Assembly (NCBI RefSeq): GCF_018141105.1
Contig: NZ_CP054839.1
Location: 6,141,411-6,205,410, forward strand
DNA length: 64,000 nt
DNA from: Saccharopolyspora erythraea
GTDB lineage: Bacteria > Actinomycetota > Actinomycetes > Mycobacteriales > Pseudonocardiaceae
Reading direction: 5' to 3'
The notes beneath the pieces are model-generated. The model ran no database searches, was not told the DNA's origin, and was given only the letters and a program-made list of their open reading frames with translations. The translations under genes were made by a program, and so were the position numbers. This document shows, piece after piece, positions 15,317 through 24,075 of this stretch (positions are counted from its first letter, which is position 1; the number at the start of each line of letters is the position of its first letter).

Positions 15317-16678
15317 ATGAGCGCATCTGAGCGTGACGACGTGCGGGTACAGGCAGCCCACGGATCGCCCGGCAAGCTGAAAACGGCACTGGCGGCCGCG
15401 GCCGGAACCTGCGTCGAGAACTACGACTTCATCGCCTACGGCACGGCTTCAGCACTGTACTTCGGAGACGTGTTCTTCCCTGAATCCGACCCCGTCGTCG
15501 GCACCCTTCTCGCCTTCGCGACCCTCGGCGTCGGCTTCCTGATGCGGCCTCTCGGCGGAACGATCGGCGGGTACCTCGGTGACCGCTTCGGGCGCAAGCC
15601 CGTGCTGGTCGGTGCGCTGCTCGTGATGGGTATCGCGACCGTGCTGATCGGGGTTCTGCCGACCTACCAACAGGTCGGCTTGCTGGCGCCGGTCCTGCTC
15701 GTGCTCATCCGGGTGGTGCAAGGACTCGCCTTCGGCGCCGAATGGGGTGGCGCGGTGATGATGGCGTTCGAACACGCCCCGTGGAACCAGCGCGGGCGGT
15801 TCGCGGCCATCCCCCAGGCAGGCAATCCACTCGGAATCGCGTTGGCGAACATCGCGTTCCTGGCCTCGGCACCGTTGAACAACGACTGGTCCTGGCGACT
15901 TCCGTTCCTCGTCAGCGCGGTGCTTATCGTGGTCGGGCTGATCGTGCGGATGAAGCTGAGCGAATCGCCGGAGTTCGAAAAGACCAGGACGGAAGGGCGA
16001 ATCGAAAGCAACCCGCTGCTGGCCGTGGTACGCGAGGACTGGCGAAACATCCTGCGCGTCATCGCGCTGCGGGTGGTCGAATCGTGCGCCTACTACCTCA
16101 CCGCGACGTACCTGCTCTCCTACGTCACCGACCGGCAGGGCGGCGATCGCAGCGTGGCGTTGATCGGCATCATATCCGCGAGCGTTCTCGCCGTGGCCAT
16201 GACCTTGTTGTCCGGAATCCTGACCGACCGGGTCGGGCGGCGCCCGGTCTACCTCGCTGCGTGCGGGCTGGCCGCGGCCTTCGGTTTTCCGATGTACCTG
16301 CTGGTGAACACCGACTCGCCGGTCTTGGTCGTGATGGTGTTCCTCATCAGTATCGGCCTCATCCACGCGGCCCTGACCGGTACGCAGGGACCATGGTTCG
16401 CCGAGCTGTTCCGCACCAACACGCGAACGTCGGGAGCTTCGATCGGATACCAGCTCGCTGCCTCGATCGCGGGGTTCGCACCGTTCCTGGCGGTGCTGCT
16501 GGCGGAACGGTTCAGCTGGGCCGGGCCGGCCGGGTTCTACGTGTGCGTCGGAATCGTCGGGCTGATCGGTGTCCTGGCGACGAAGGAGACCTGGGGGCCA
16601 GCACAACGAGCGGACGTAGCGGCCCTTGTCGCCTCAGGCGAATCACCAAGCATGTCCGCCAGTACGGACCGCCGCTGA
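15317..16678 (+). CDS. MHS family MFS transporter
   Basis: A 453-residue proton-linked metabolite transporter of the metabolite:H+ symporter family (ShiA, KgtP, ProP relatives). The family N-terminus GTCVENYDFIAYGTAS, the motif A loop LGDRFGRKPVLV, the RVVQGLAFGAEWGGAVMMAFE segment and about 12 hydrophobic helices are visible. AAAGGAGA precedes the ATG. It is the third gene of the LacI-rpiB operon and probably imports the sugar or sugar acid that this locus once degraded. Confidence 0.92.
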   Translation: MSASERDDVRVQAAHGSPGKLKTALAAAAGTCVENYDFIAYGTASALYFGDVFFPESDPVVGTLLAFATLGVGFLMRPLGGTIGGYLGDRFGRKPVLVGALLVMGIATVLIGVLPTYQQVGLLAPVLLVLIRVVQGLAFGAEWGGAVMMAFEHAPWNQRGRFAAIPQAGNPLGIALANIAFLASAPLNNDWSWRLPFLVSAVLIVVGLIVRMKLSESPEFEKTRTEGRIESNPLLAVVREDWRNILRVIALRVVESCAYYLTATYLLSYVTDRQGGDRSVALIGIISASVLAVAMTLLSGILTDRVGRRPVYLAACGLAAAFGFPMYLLVNTDSPVLVVMVFLISIGLIHAALTGTQGPWFAELFRTNTRTSGASIGYQLAASIAGFAPFLAVLLAERFSWAGPAGFYVCVGIVGLIGVLATKETWGPAQRADVAALVASGESPSMSASTDRR

Positions 16679-17091
16679 CCGATACCTGGCCCAAAAGTTG
16701 GTGGCTGCCGCCAGCGCCGCCGCCGTGCGTCGGGCAGGGCGCGGCCGGGTCGAGGTCGTCGGCTTTCGGGACGGTCCATCACCGGAGCGACCTCAGGCCG
16801 CGCTCGGCTGAGGACTCCAGCCCTCGGCCGCTGTGGCGTCGCCGTATTCGTCGTGCCAGTTCCACCTCACGTACGGCGGCGATTGAGAGTAGCGCTCGGC
16901 CGGGCCTTCCCAGCCCTCCTGCCATCCGGGTGCGGTCACGTCGAGGTAGCTCCAGTGCTCCCGTTGCTTCGTCGCCGCGGTTGCCTGGGTACGCACCGCA
17001 GCGTTTCCGCCTTCAACCCGGCGGCGCCCGTCGACCGAACTGCCTCGTGACCCCGACTCCACAATCCGCCGACCCGATTACCTACCCAACG
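16679..17091. other. gene-poor stretch with a possible small minus-strand ORF
   Basis: A minus-strand frame at 16793-17062 (up to 89 codons) has fairly good GC3 bias and a tryptophan-rich sequence (YLDVTAPGWQEGWEGPAERY, then VRWNWHDEYGD). I recognise no family. It may be a small gene or the tail of a lost one. Confidence 0.25.
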
Positions 17092-17092
17092 T

Positions 17093-17108
17093 TGCCTGAC
17101 ACGGCACT
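17093..17108. repeat. solo IS630 terminal repeat remnant
   Basis: TGCCTGACACGGCACT here is identical for 16 bases to the right end of IS630 copy B (33517-33533). No transposase is next to it, so it looks like a scar of an excised or deleted element, lying at the broken edge of the idnD-like fragment. Confidence 0.5.
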
Positions 17109-17370
17109 GGCTCCCTGCGTCTGGAACTCATCGCTAGTCTCGCGCAGCAGCTTGACCTCGTCCTCTCAGACAACAACAGAACGCAGGGAGCACGATCGCC
17201 CGGAACGAACGGCCGCCGCCGAGCGACTTCGTCACCAAGGCGGCGGCCCCTTCCCCACTAGCCGGACCCGTAGATCAGAGCTGCTGGGTCGGCTGCATGA
17301 CGGCCGCGCTGTCACCAGTTCTGATGGCACTACGCGTCCGAACCTTATTACCACCGACAGCACGGCGATC

Positions 17371-17727
17371 GCCGATGTCGACGCCGATGTGGTGATCGAG
17401 TCCTCCGGCACCCACCGCGGTATCGCCTCCGCCATCGCCGGCGCCACCCGCGGCGGAACGGTGGTCATGGTCGGCCTGCTGCCCACCGGTGACCAGCCCG
17501 TGCCGATCTCGCTCGCCATCACCCGAGAACTCCGCCTCCTGGGCTCGTTCCGGTTCAACGACGAGATCGACGAGGTGATCGCGGCCCTCGCCGACGGTTC
17601 GTTGGCGATCGGCCCGATCGTCACCCACACGTTCCCCGCCAACGAGGCGCTGGAAGCGTTCGCGATCGCCGCCGACGCCTCGGTGTCAGGAAAGGTGCTC
17701 CTCGACTTCGGAGCCGAAAGACGATGA
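17371..17727 (+). pseudogene. L-idonate 5-dehydrogenase-like C-terminal fragment
   Basis: The last 118 residues of a zinc-type medium-chain dehydrogenase, closest in pattern to L-idonate 5-dehydrogenase: DADVVIESSGTHRGIASAI, GGTVVMVGLLP, ELRLLGSFRFNDEIDEVI and VSGKVLLDF. The N-terminal two thirds with the catalytic zinc and GxGxxG ligands are gone. It precedes the gnd fragment by 58 bases. L-idonate dehydrogenase and 6-phosphogluconate dehydrogenase belong to the same idonate/gluconate route, so the fragment ties the locus to sugar-acid use. Confidence 0.75.
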
Positions 17728-17785
17728 CCGGGCGCACTGTTCGCCGCCAGAGCATTTCCGCACCAACGGAACGAGAGAGGTCCGC

Positions 17786-17965
17786 ATGGCCACCAGCACC
17801 GCAGTAGCCAACATCGGCGTCGTCGGCCTGGCGGTGATGGGCTCGAACTCGGCCCGCAACCTCGCCTCGCGCGAAGGCGACACCGTCGCCGTCTACAACC
17901 GCACCTACGCCCGCACCGAAGAGCGCGTTTCGACAGTGAGCGTCACGGTGACGTCGGATCAATGA
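17786..17965 (+). pseudogene. 6-phosphogluconate dehydrogenase N-terminal fragment
   Basis: The frame encodes IGVVGLAVMGSNSARNLASREGDTVAVYNRTYARTEERV, the NADP-binding start of Gnd (normally about 470-480 residues). It then runs into unrelated sequence after about 50 residues and stops at 17965. The tail overlaps the 3' end of the MerR gene on the other strand. A deletion removed the rest. The GxAxMG fingerprint is intact, so the identification is firm although the gene is dead. Confidence 0.85.
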
Positions 17966-18263
17966 GGTTTCGGGCTTCCTGGAGTTGGTCTTCCAGGGTG
18001 ACGATGCGGCAGGCGGCGTCGAGACCGGTGCCCTGGTCGACCAGTTCTCGGACGCGAGCGGCCAGGCGCAACTGGGAGCGGGAGTAGCGGCGGTGCCCAC
18101 CGGAGGAGCGTTGCGGCTCGATCAGTTGTGCCTCGTCCAGGCTGCGCAGGAACGCCGGGGTGGTGCCGAGCATCTCGGCGGCGCGGCCCATGGTGTAGGC
18201 GGGGTAGTGCTCGTCGTCGAACTTCTCGTCCGCGGTCTGCGGGTCGGGGGTTTCTGGGGTCAT
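17943..18263 (-). CDS. MerR/HspR-like transcriptional regulator
   Basis: A 106-residue MerR-superfamily DNA-binding protein with no large effector domain. The winged HTH is clear: YTMGRAAEMLGTTPAFLRSLDEAQLIEPQRSSGGHRRYSRSQ (about residues 22-64). A helical dimerisation segment follows. The size and sequence resemble actinobacterial HspR-like regulators that repress heat-shock genes, but the target here is unknown. The ATG at 18263 has GGAGG about 7 bases upstream. A 13-bp GC hairpin stands 19 bases before the start codon. The 3' end overlaps the gnd fragment by 23 bases, which marks the junction of the deletion. Confidence 0.85.
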   Translation of the reverse strand: MTPETPDPQTADEKFDDEHYPAYTMGRAAEMLGTTPAFLRSLDEAQLIEPQRSSGGHRRYSRSQLRLAARVRELVDQGTGLDAACRIVTLEDQLQEARNLIDPTSP

Positions 18264-18282
18264 CGGCGCCTCCGCATCAAGA

Positions 18283-18313
18283 GGGGCCCCGGTGCGTTTG
18301 GCACCGGGGCCCC
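18283..18313. promoter_or_regulatory. GC-rich leader hairpin before the MerR gene
   Basis: Perfect 13-bp stem, arms GGGGCCCCGGTGC (18283-18295) and its complement (18301-18313), loop GTTTG. In the MerR mRNA it sits between the promoter side and the ribosome binding site. It could be an attenuator, or a terminator for transcripts arriving from the far side. Confidence 0.55.
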
Positions 18314-19485
18314 AGGGTTGTGGGTTTCACTTCCATCAGCCGACCGTGAGATCGGCCTTCTGTGTCCGCGTGATCCGCACTAGAGGCGGAGACTGCGGGG
18401 ATCGCGTTCGCGTAACCGAAGACCACCTTCCAATCCGATGGGACTGCGGTACCCGCCCGGCGGAACTCAGCCGGAGGCAGGCGATCCGATGGTGTGCAAC
18501 CCGTCCCTTCTCCTCTGTTTCCTGACTTACCTATCCTCACGCGACTGTCGGCACCGGCGGCTTGCACATACCGGTCATGCGTTGCCGACTGTCCTTGGTC
18601 GCCTGCCGGAGCCCCTTCCACTGATCGGCCCCGGCAGGCCGGACCGTCTTGCACTTGCTCACGGGTAGTTCGTCATCTCCCGTGCCACCTGACGTTCTCT
18701 CTCTTGCGACGAGCAGAAGATTACACACACTCAGCGGGGAATGTCTACTCCAGCGATCACAGATTTCATCGATCAGGTGAGGAAACTCCTCTCACCTGCG
18801 GGTTTCCGTCATGCTCATCCCCTGCGGCTCGGGATGCGAGTAGGCCCATCGCGCCGGCCGCTGCTCTGCGCCGGGCCGCGAGCCGCCGACATCGTCCAGC
18901 TCGGCCGATGAACGTGCAGGCCACCGCGCAGCGGGGCCAGACGCTCGTGCGCCGCCGGGCGCTGGTGGCGCCGCGACGTACTCGAGTCCCACGAGCGCCC
19001 GATGTAGAGTTTCTGTGGTCGCTGATACAGAAAATCCGCCCCCGCTCTGGTGTGGTCTCTCGCGGCCCGCGCAGGAGGGGCTGAGCCGGGCAGCGCTCGG
19101 CAGGTTGGGGATCGCCGTTGTTCCCGCCGTCAGCTTCGGCGGGCCAGGCGTACCCGGCAGCGGGTCGACGAGGACACCCCGCTCGCTGCTGTGTCTCGGA
19201 TCATCAGCCTTCAAGATCCACTTGCCGAACACGCCAAGCCGGGCGCTGACGCGCACAGCCGGGTGCTCGTCGCGGCGTCCGGGTTGACGGCGTCCGGGGG
19301 GCGTGTAGGGTCGTTGGTGGTCGTTGTTTCTGGGTTCGTGTTTTGTGCATGCTCGCAGGATGTTGATGCGGGCGAGCTTCTTTCTTTGGTCGCAGCTGGA
19401 GTTAGCCGCCGTCTGAGATCCCCCGGCCCGGGCCTCCGCACGGTGCGGTCGCCCGTCATACCCCAGCTCCCAGGAGGAGACACGC
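18314..19485. other. 1.2-kb region without a supported gene
   Basis: No frame matches a family I know. Two inverted repeats stand out: AGGTGAG/CTCACCT at 18775-18797 (9-base spacer) and TTTCTGT/ACAGAAA at 19010-19033 (10-base spacer), the latter operator-like. The last 150 bases before 19486 probably form the long 5' leader of the cold-shock gene. The 18314-18730 part reads as a long untranslated leader of the MerR gene or as nothing. Confidence 0.4.
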
Positions 19486-19689
19486 ATGACTAACGGAACC
19501 GTGAAGTGGTTCAACTCGGAAAAGGGCTTCGGCTTCATCGCTCCGGACGAGGGCGGGCCGGACGTGTTCGTGCACTACTCGGCGATCGATGCCGGCGGGT
19601 TCCGCAGCCTGGAGGAGAACCAGCAGGTGTCCTACGAGGTCAGCCAGGGCCCCAAGGGCCCGCAGGCCGACCTCGTGCGAGCGGTCTGA
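19486..19689 (+). CDS. CspA-family cold-shock protein
   Basis: A 67-residue single cold-shock domain that binds single-stranded RNA/DNA and acts as an RNA chaperone. RNP1 is KGFGFIA (residues 14-20) and RNP2 is VFVHYSAI. The start [15 protein letters not shown] is canonical and the length is standard. AGGAGG lies 9 bases before the ATG. It is a single-gene unit followed 17 bases later by a strong hairpin terminator. The neighbours include an HspR-like regulator and, further right, several envelope-stress genes. Confidence 0.96.
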   Translation: MTNGTVKWFNSEKGFGFIAPDEGGPDVFVHYSAIDAGGFRSLEENQQVSYEVSQGPKGPQADLVRAV

Positions 19690-19706
19690 CAACCCTCTCT
19701 GTTTCT

Positions 19707-19744
19707 CCGGTGGCTCCTCACCCGCCCGGGCGAGGAGCCACCGG
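19707..19744 (+). terminator. terminator of the cold-shock gene
   Basis: 13-bp perfect stem CCGGTGGCTCCTC (19707-19719) with its complement at 19732-19744 and a 12-base GC-rich loop, 17 bases after the stop codon. Confidence 0.85.
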
Positions 19745-20168
19745 TGCATTCGGCGAGCACATCCACCCCCGCCGCACCGCCCCCACACAGTGCCCGCACC
19801 GATTCGCACCACCGCAACCACGCGCTGGACTGGATCGGACACGGGACAAGGAAGGAATGCCATCACCGCATCAACATCAGTGCACCGCCCGCGCCCCCAG
19901 CACCGCGGCGGCCCGGTCCCCGACCGGGTACCGGCTGCCGGCGGGTGCACCCGCGCTGCGAGCACGGTGAGTCCGGTCCAGTTCGCCGAACCCGAACACA
20001 CCCGGGCCATCCCCGAACAGCACCACCCGATCGCTGACCACAGCGATGCCGGCATGCGCCGGTTGCGCACGCCGTTCGACCCCGACCCGGCCTAGAGAAA
20101 CCTGGGTCTCGGCCCGTGCACGAACATGGATGCGCCGCCTCGATACGCGATGATCTTCCGGCGGCATC
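19745..20168. other. gene-free stretch upstream of the decayed protease
   Basis: No gene supported on either strand. It probably contains scrambled sequence left by the event that removed the N-terminal half of the site-2 protease. Confidence 0.35.
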
Positions 20169-20753
20169 GTGCAGTTGATCATCGAGCCGACCGCCGGACT
20201 GTGGTGGGTGCTGCTCGGCATGTTCATCGCCGCCGCGGCCATGACCGAGGAACGACAGGCGCGAGCCGGCGCGGTGCTCGCCGGCATCCGGGTGCGCGAC
20301 GTGATGTCCCACCCCATCGCCGCGGTCGACGGGAATCGACCATCGAGCAGTTCCTCCGAACAGCCGCATCCACGCAGCCGCGCCATCTGTCCCGTCCTCG
20401 ATCCCACCGGGCGCGTCGGCGGGGTGATCACCGGCCGCGCCATCAGCGCGGTACCCCAGCCGGAACGGGGCACGACAGCACTGCGTCGTGTCGCGCGGCC
20501 GACCGAACGCATCGCCACCGCCTCCCCCGAGGAGCCGTTGACAGCACTGCTGCCCAGGCTGAGCGAGGAGGGCGAGGGGTGCGTTCTCGTCCTCGCTGAG
20601 GACGGACTCGTCGGGATCGTCGCGCCGTCTGACATCAGCCGCGCCGCCGAGGAGCGAGGACTGCACCTCCCGGTTCCCGGGGCCTCCACCGCGGGGTCCG
20701 GACGACCCCCTCCGCCGCCCGGCTGGTGGTACCCGGGCCAGCCCTCTCGGTGA
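20169..20753 (+). pseudogene. site-2 protease (M50) with CBS domains, N-truncated and frameshifted
   Basis: What remains is the last transmembrane segment (GLWWVLLGMFIAAAAMTEERQARAGAVLAGIRVRDVM) and the CBS pair of a Rip3-like intramembrane metalloprotease. The HExxH half is missing. Inside the first CBS motif the frame leaves the family path after AAVDG: the expected TIEQFLRTAASTQPRHL is read in another frame. It returns at PVLDPTGRVGG, so there are two compensating indels (about 20331 and 20386). The tail (SGRPPPPPGWWYPGQPSR) is proline-rich. The intact protein would cleave membrane-bound anti-sigma or envelope proteins; this copy cannot. Confidence 0.8.
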
Positions 20754-20777
20754 TCGGGCTGCACGGCGGCGGTGCCA

Positions 20778-21170
20778 TCAGGGTCCGGCTTCCGCGCATG
20801 CTCGCCGGCACTCCCGCACCGCCTCTTCCAGCCGGGTCTGGATCTGCTCGATCTCGTCGAGCACCTGCTGGAGGGCCCGCGGATCCAGATTGCCGATCGC
20901 CTCAGCCGCGCGGTGCATCCGAGGTATGAGCTCCCTTCCCGCATCGGCAGCCGCCGAGCACGGGACGTCGGTGGGCGCGGGCGACGGGCTGACCACCGGC
21001 GGTGGCGTGCCGGCCGCCGGTGGGTGGGTACGCGGCGGCACGCTGATGGCGTGGAGGGCGTAACCGCCGCTGAAGCCTGCGGTGAGCGCGAGGACCACCG
21101 AGGCCACGGTCCATCGACGGCGCGCCATGCTGCGGCGGCCGGGCGCCTCGGACTCCTGCTCACCAGCCAT
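20778..21170 (-). CDS. hypothetical single-pass membrane protein
   Basis: A 130-residue protein. A basic segment (GRRSMARRRW) precedes one hydrophobic helix (about residues 21-43), then a proline/threonine-rich linker (PPAAGTPPPVVSPSPAPTD), then a helical region with two cysteines near the end (VRECRRACAEAGP). Orientation is likely N-in, so the helical part is extracytoplasmic. I recognise no family. I use ATG 21170; an upstream ATG at 21215 would overlap the divergent gene. It is divergent from the 221-residue membrane protein and may form a functional unit with it. Confidence 0.6.
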   Translation of the reverse strand: MAGEQESEAPGRRSMARRRWTVASVVLALTAGFSGGYALHAISVPPRTHPPAAGTPPPVVSPSPAPTDVPCSAAADAGRELIPRMHRAAEAIGNLDPRALQQVLDEIEQIQTRLEEAVRECRRACAEAGP

Positions 21171-21213
21171 TTCGTGCGAGCCTGACAGGTCGCGGCCACT
21201 GCGGCGAGTTGGC

Positions 21214-21879
21214 ATGGTGGGGTTCGTGTCGCGTGCCTTGGAACCGGCGTTGCTTCTCGACCACCGGGCGGTCCGGAGGTTCGACATCGCCGCTGCGTTG
21301 ATCGCGGCGTTGTTCGTGGCGCTCGGAATGCTCGTGGCAGTGCAGCTGTGGGCGCTGTCCCGGCTCAGTTCCAGCCTGTTCGACGCTTCATCGGCGTTGG
21401 ACCAGGCCGGGCAGGGGCTTTCGATGGTGCGCGTTCTTCCGCTGATCGGGGACGAGGTCGCGCGCCTGGCCGACAGCATCCGGGCGACCGCGACCAGTGT
21501 CCACGCGGAAGCGGTGCGGGTGCGCTCGAACATCCGCGTTCTGGCGGTGGTGGTCGGTGTGGCCGTGGCGCTGGTCGGTCTCGTGCCGTTGGCCCTGGTC
21601 TACCTGCCTTTCCGCATTCTGCGGATGCGAGCGCTCGCGAAGCTGGCAGGCCGACTGGAGGGGCCCGCCGACCCGATGTTGGTGGAGGAGCTCGCATGGT
21701 GCGCGCTCGCCCGGCTGCCGTTCGAGGAGTTGCGGCTGGTCACGCGCTCTCCCTGGCGGGACCTCGACGAAGGCCGCCATCAGCGGCTCGCCGAGGCCGA
21801 GCTGCGCCGGCTCGGCATCCGCCCGCCCGAAAACTGGGCAGGCCCCGGCGCGGGGCCTGCCCAGCATCCCAGGAGCTGA
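21214..21879 (+). CDS. hypothetical membrane protein preceding MMPL transporter
   Basis: A 221-residue protein with two transmembrane helices (about residues 25-50 and 108-132). The segment between them is extracytoplasmic, about 55 residues and likely coiled-coil (SSLFDASSALDQAGQGLSMVRVLPLIGDEVARLADSIRATATSVHAEAVR). The C-terminal cytosolic part is basic and helical. The family is unknown to me. It ends 6 bases before the GTG of the MMPL transporter and is surely co-transcribed with it, so it could be an accessory subunit. AGGAGC for the transporter lies inside the end of this gene. Confidence 0.7.
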   Translation: MVGFVSRALEPALLLDHRAVRRFDIAAALIAALFVALGMLVAVQLWALSRLSSSLFDASSALDQAGQGLSMVRVLPLIGDEVARLADSIRATATSVHAEAVRVRSNIRVLAVVVGVAVALVGLVPLALVYLPFRILRMRALAKLAGRLEGPADPMLVEELAWCALARLPFEELRLVTRSPWRDLDEGRHQRLAEAELRRLGIRPPENWAGPGAGPAQHPRS

Positions 21880-21885
21880 GCTGCC

Positions 21886-24075
21886 GTGGCGGCCGGCGAG
21901 AGGTCCTGGGCGAACCGCTACGCGGCCGTCGTGGTGCGGGGACGCTGGCTGGTGCTCACGGGCCTGGCCGGGCTCGTGTACGCCGCAGTGAGCTTCCTGC
22001 CGCCCCTCGGGCACAGCTCCGGTGGCCTGGCCGGTGTGGTCGGTACGGAGTCGGAGGCGATCAGCGCGCAGGTCGAGGCCGTGCAGCGGTTCCGGCTGCC
22101 GTTGTTGACGCGTGTGGCGGTCGTGGAGCACGACCCGGGTGGCCTGAACCCCTACGCCCAGGCCCGCGTGGTGCTGCGCGCGCTGGCCGTGAACAAGGAG
22201 GCGTTGCAGGGCACGACGCAGTCCGGCGTTCGACTGGCACTGCCTGTGATCAACCGGCCGGGACTGGCAGCCGGTGGCGGTGCGCCGGCGACCACCGCGG
22301 TGACCTACCTGTTCACCGACCCAGCCGCCGACTTCGGCAAGCAGACCGAGGCCGCGCACCAGTACGCGGCCGCCATCGACCCGCCAGGAGACCACCTGGT
22401 GGGCGTGACCGGGACCGCGCCGTTGCAGGCCGAGCAGACCACGATCGTGCGAGACAACGTGCGGTGGGTCGAGATCGGGTCGGTCGCCGTGGTCTCCCTC
22501 ATCGTCGGAGTGACCTTCAGGTCGGTGCTGGCACCCGCGGTCACCCTGCTCACCGCTGGGTTGACCTACCTGCTGACCGCCCGGGTGGTGGGAGCGGGCG
22601 CAGAGCTGACGGGATTCAGCGCGCCGGCGCAGCTGGAGCCCGTTCTGGTCGCGCTGTCGCTCGGGGTCGCCACCGACTACTCGATCTTCTTCCTGGCCGG
22701 GATGCAGCGCGGGCTGGCCCGAGGTGACGAGCGTCGCGCGGCCGCCCGCGCGACGACGGTGGAATACCTGCCGATCGTGCTCATCGCGGCGGCGACCGTG
22801 GCCGGCAGTGTTCTCGCCCTGGTCGCGGCGGAGACGACGATGTTCCGCGCTTTCGGCCCGGGCCTGGCGGTCACCGTGCTGATGGCGCTGCTGGTCTCGG
22901 TCACGCTGGTGCCCGCGCTGCTCGCGGTCCTCGGCCGTGCGGTGTTCTGGCCCCTGCCTCCCCGCCCCGGCACCGATGGGCAGGACGACGGCGCGGGGCG
23001 GACGGTCCGGTTGCTCACCCGCCGCTGGGTCGCCGCCGTCGTCGCGGTGGCGATCACGTCGCTGCTGGTCCTGGCCGCCCTGCCGCTGCGGGAACTGCGC
23101 GAGTCGTTCTCCCCGATGACTTCCCTCCCCCGCGACAACCCGGTCCGGGTGGCGTGGCAGGCCGCCGCGGACGGCTTCGGACCGGGCGTGCTGTCGCCGA
23201 CGGAGATCATCCTGAGCAGGCCGGGGATCGCCTCCGACGTCGGTTCGCTCAGCGCGCTGCAGGGCGAGATCGCCCGCCAACCCGGTGTAGCGAGGGTGCT
23301 CGGGCCGCAGGACTTCACGCTCCCGCCGCAGCTCAGGCAGCAGGCGGGGCTGTTCCTGGCTCCCGACGGTGGTGCCGCCCGCTACCTGGTGGTCCTCGAC
23401 GCCGACCCGCTGGGCGCCGAAGCGGTCGAGGATCTACGCCGGCTCGAAGGCCGGATGCCGGAGTTGCTCGCGGCGTCCGACCTCGGTGGCACGTCGGTCT
23501 CCTACGCCGGTGACACCGCGCTGGGGCTGTCGCTGGTCCAGAGCACGCGACCCGACGTGGTCCGCGTGGCCGTGGTCATCGCACTGGTGGACCTGCTGCT
23601 CCTCGTGCTGTTCCTGCGGGCGGTGGTCGCCCCGCTCTACCTGCTCGCGGCCGGCTTCCTGTCGCTGGCCGCCGTGCTCGGCCTGACGACGCTGTTCTTC
23701 GAACACGCGACCGAGGAGCAGGGCATCGTCTTCTTCGTGCCGTTCGCGGCCGGTGCGCTGCTGATCTCCCTCGGCTCCGACTACAGCGTCTTCAGCGTCG
23801 GCTACGTGCGGGCGGAGTCGCGCAACCGCCCGATGCGGGAAGCACTCGTCGTCGCGATACCGCGGTCCAGGCGAGCGATCACCGCCGCGGGTCTGGCGCT
23901 GGCGGCCAGCTTCGGACTCGTCGCGCTGGTGCCCCTGGCGCAGTTCCGAGAACTCGCCTTCGCCCTCGGAGTCGGTGTTCTGGTCGACGTCTTCGTCGTG
24001 CGCTCCTGGCTCATTCCCGCACTGATGACGCTGGAGGCCGGGCGCGAGCTCGAAACCGGGGAGGAAGACTGCTAG
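21886..24075 (+). CDS. MMPL/RND-family transporter
   Basis: A 729-residue RND-superfamily exporter of the MMPL type (mycobacterial lipid/hydrophobic compound exporters, actinorhodin-exporter-like proteins). The duplicated layout is plain: a TM helix then a large periplasmic loop (about 45-185), five helices with the SLGVATDYSIFFLAGMQRGLARG motif, a second periplasmic loop (about 400-560), and five more helices with SLGSDYSVFSVGYVRAE. The acidic residues in both GxxxDYS motifs are intact, so proton coupling is expected. The substrate is unknown. The GTG start is set by AGGAGC. It is co-transcribed with the preceding membrane protein, and its stop overlaps the stop of the convergent CrcB-like gene. 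Confidence 0.88.
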   Translation: MAAGERSWANRYAAVVVRGRWLVLTGLAGLVYAAVSFLPPLGHSSGGLAGVVGTESEAISAQVEAVQRFRLPLLTRVAVVEHDPGGLNPYAQARVVLRALAVNKEALQGTTQSGVRLALPVINRPGLAAGGGAPATTAVTYLFTDPAADFGKQTEAAHQYAAAIDPPGDHLVGVTGTAPLQAEQTTIVRDNVRWVEIGSVAVVSLIVGVTFRSVLAPAVTLLTAGLTYLLTARVVGAGAELTGFSAPAQLEPVLVALSLGVATDYSIFFLAGMQRGLARGDERRAAARATTVEYLPIVLIAAATVAGSVLALVAAETTMFRAFGPGLAVTVLMALLVSVTLVPALLAVLGRAVFWPLPPRPGTDGQDDGAGRTVRLLTRRWVAAVVAVAITSLLVLAALPLRELRESFSPMTSLPRDNPVRVAWQAAADGFGPGVLSPTEIILSRPGIASDVGSLSALQGEIARQPGVARVLGPQDFTLPPQLRQQAGLFLAPDGGAARYLVVLDADPLGAEAVEDLRRLEGRMPELLAASDLGGTSVSYAGDTALGLSLVQSTRPDVVRVAVVIALVDLLLLVLFLRAVVAPLYLLAAGFLSLAAVLGLTTLFFEHATEEQGIVFFVPFAAGALLISLGSDYSVFSVGYVRAESRNRPMREALVVAIPRSRRAITAAGLALAASFGLVALVPLAQFRELAFALGVGVLVDVFVVRSWLIPALMTLEAGRELETGEEDC

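Noticed and set aside
16793-17062. 89-codon minus-strand Trp-rich frame as a firm gene
   Set aside because: Codon bias is fair, but there is no recognisable family, start site or operon partner, so it is only mentioned in the region entry.
18314-18730. Possible T-box or other riboswitch leader before the MerR gene (GGGTACCGC string)
   Set aside because: Only a partial match to the T-box sequence, no specifier-loop structure that I could draw, and the gene is not an aminoacyl-tRNA synthetase or transporter gene.
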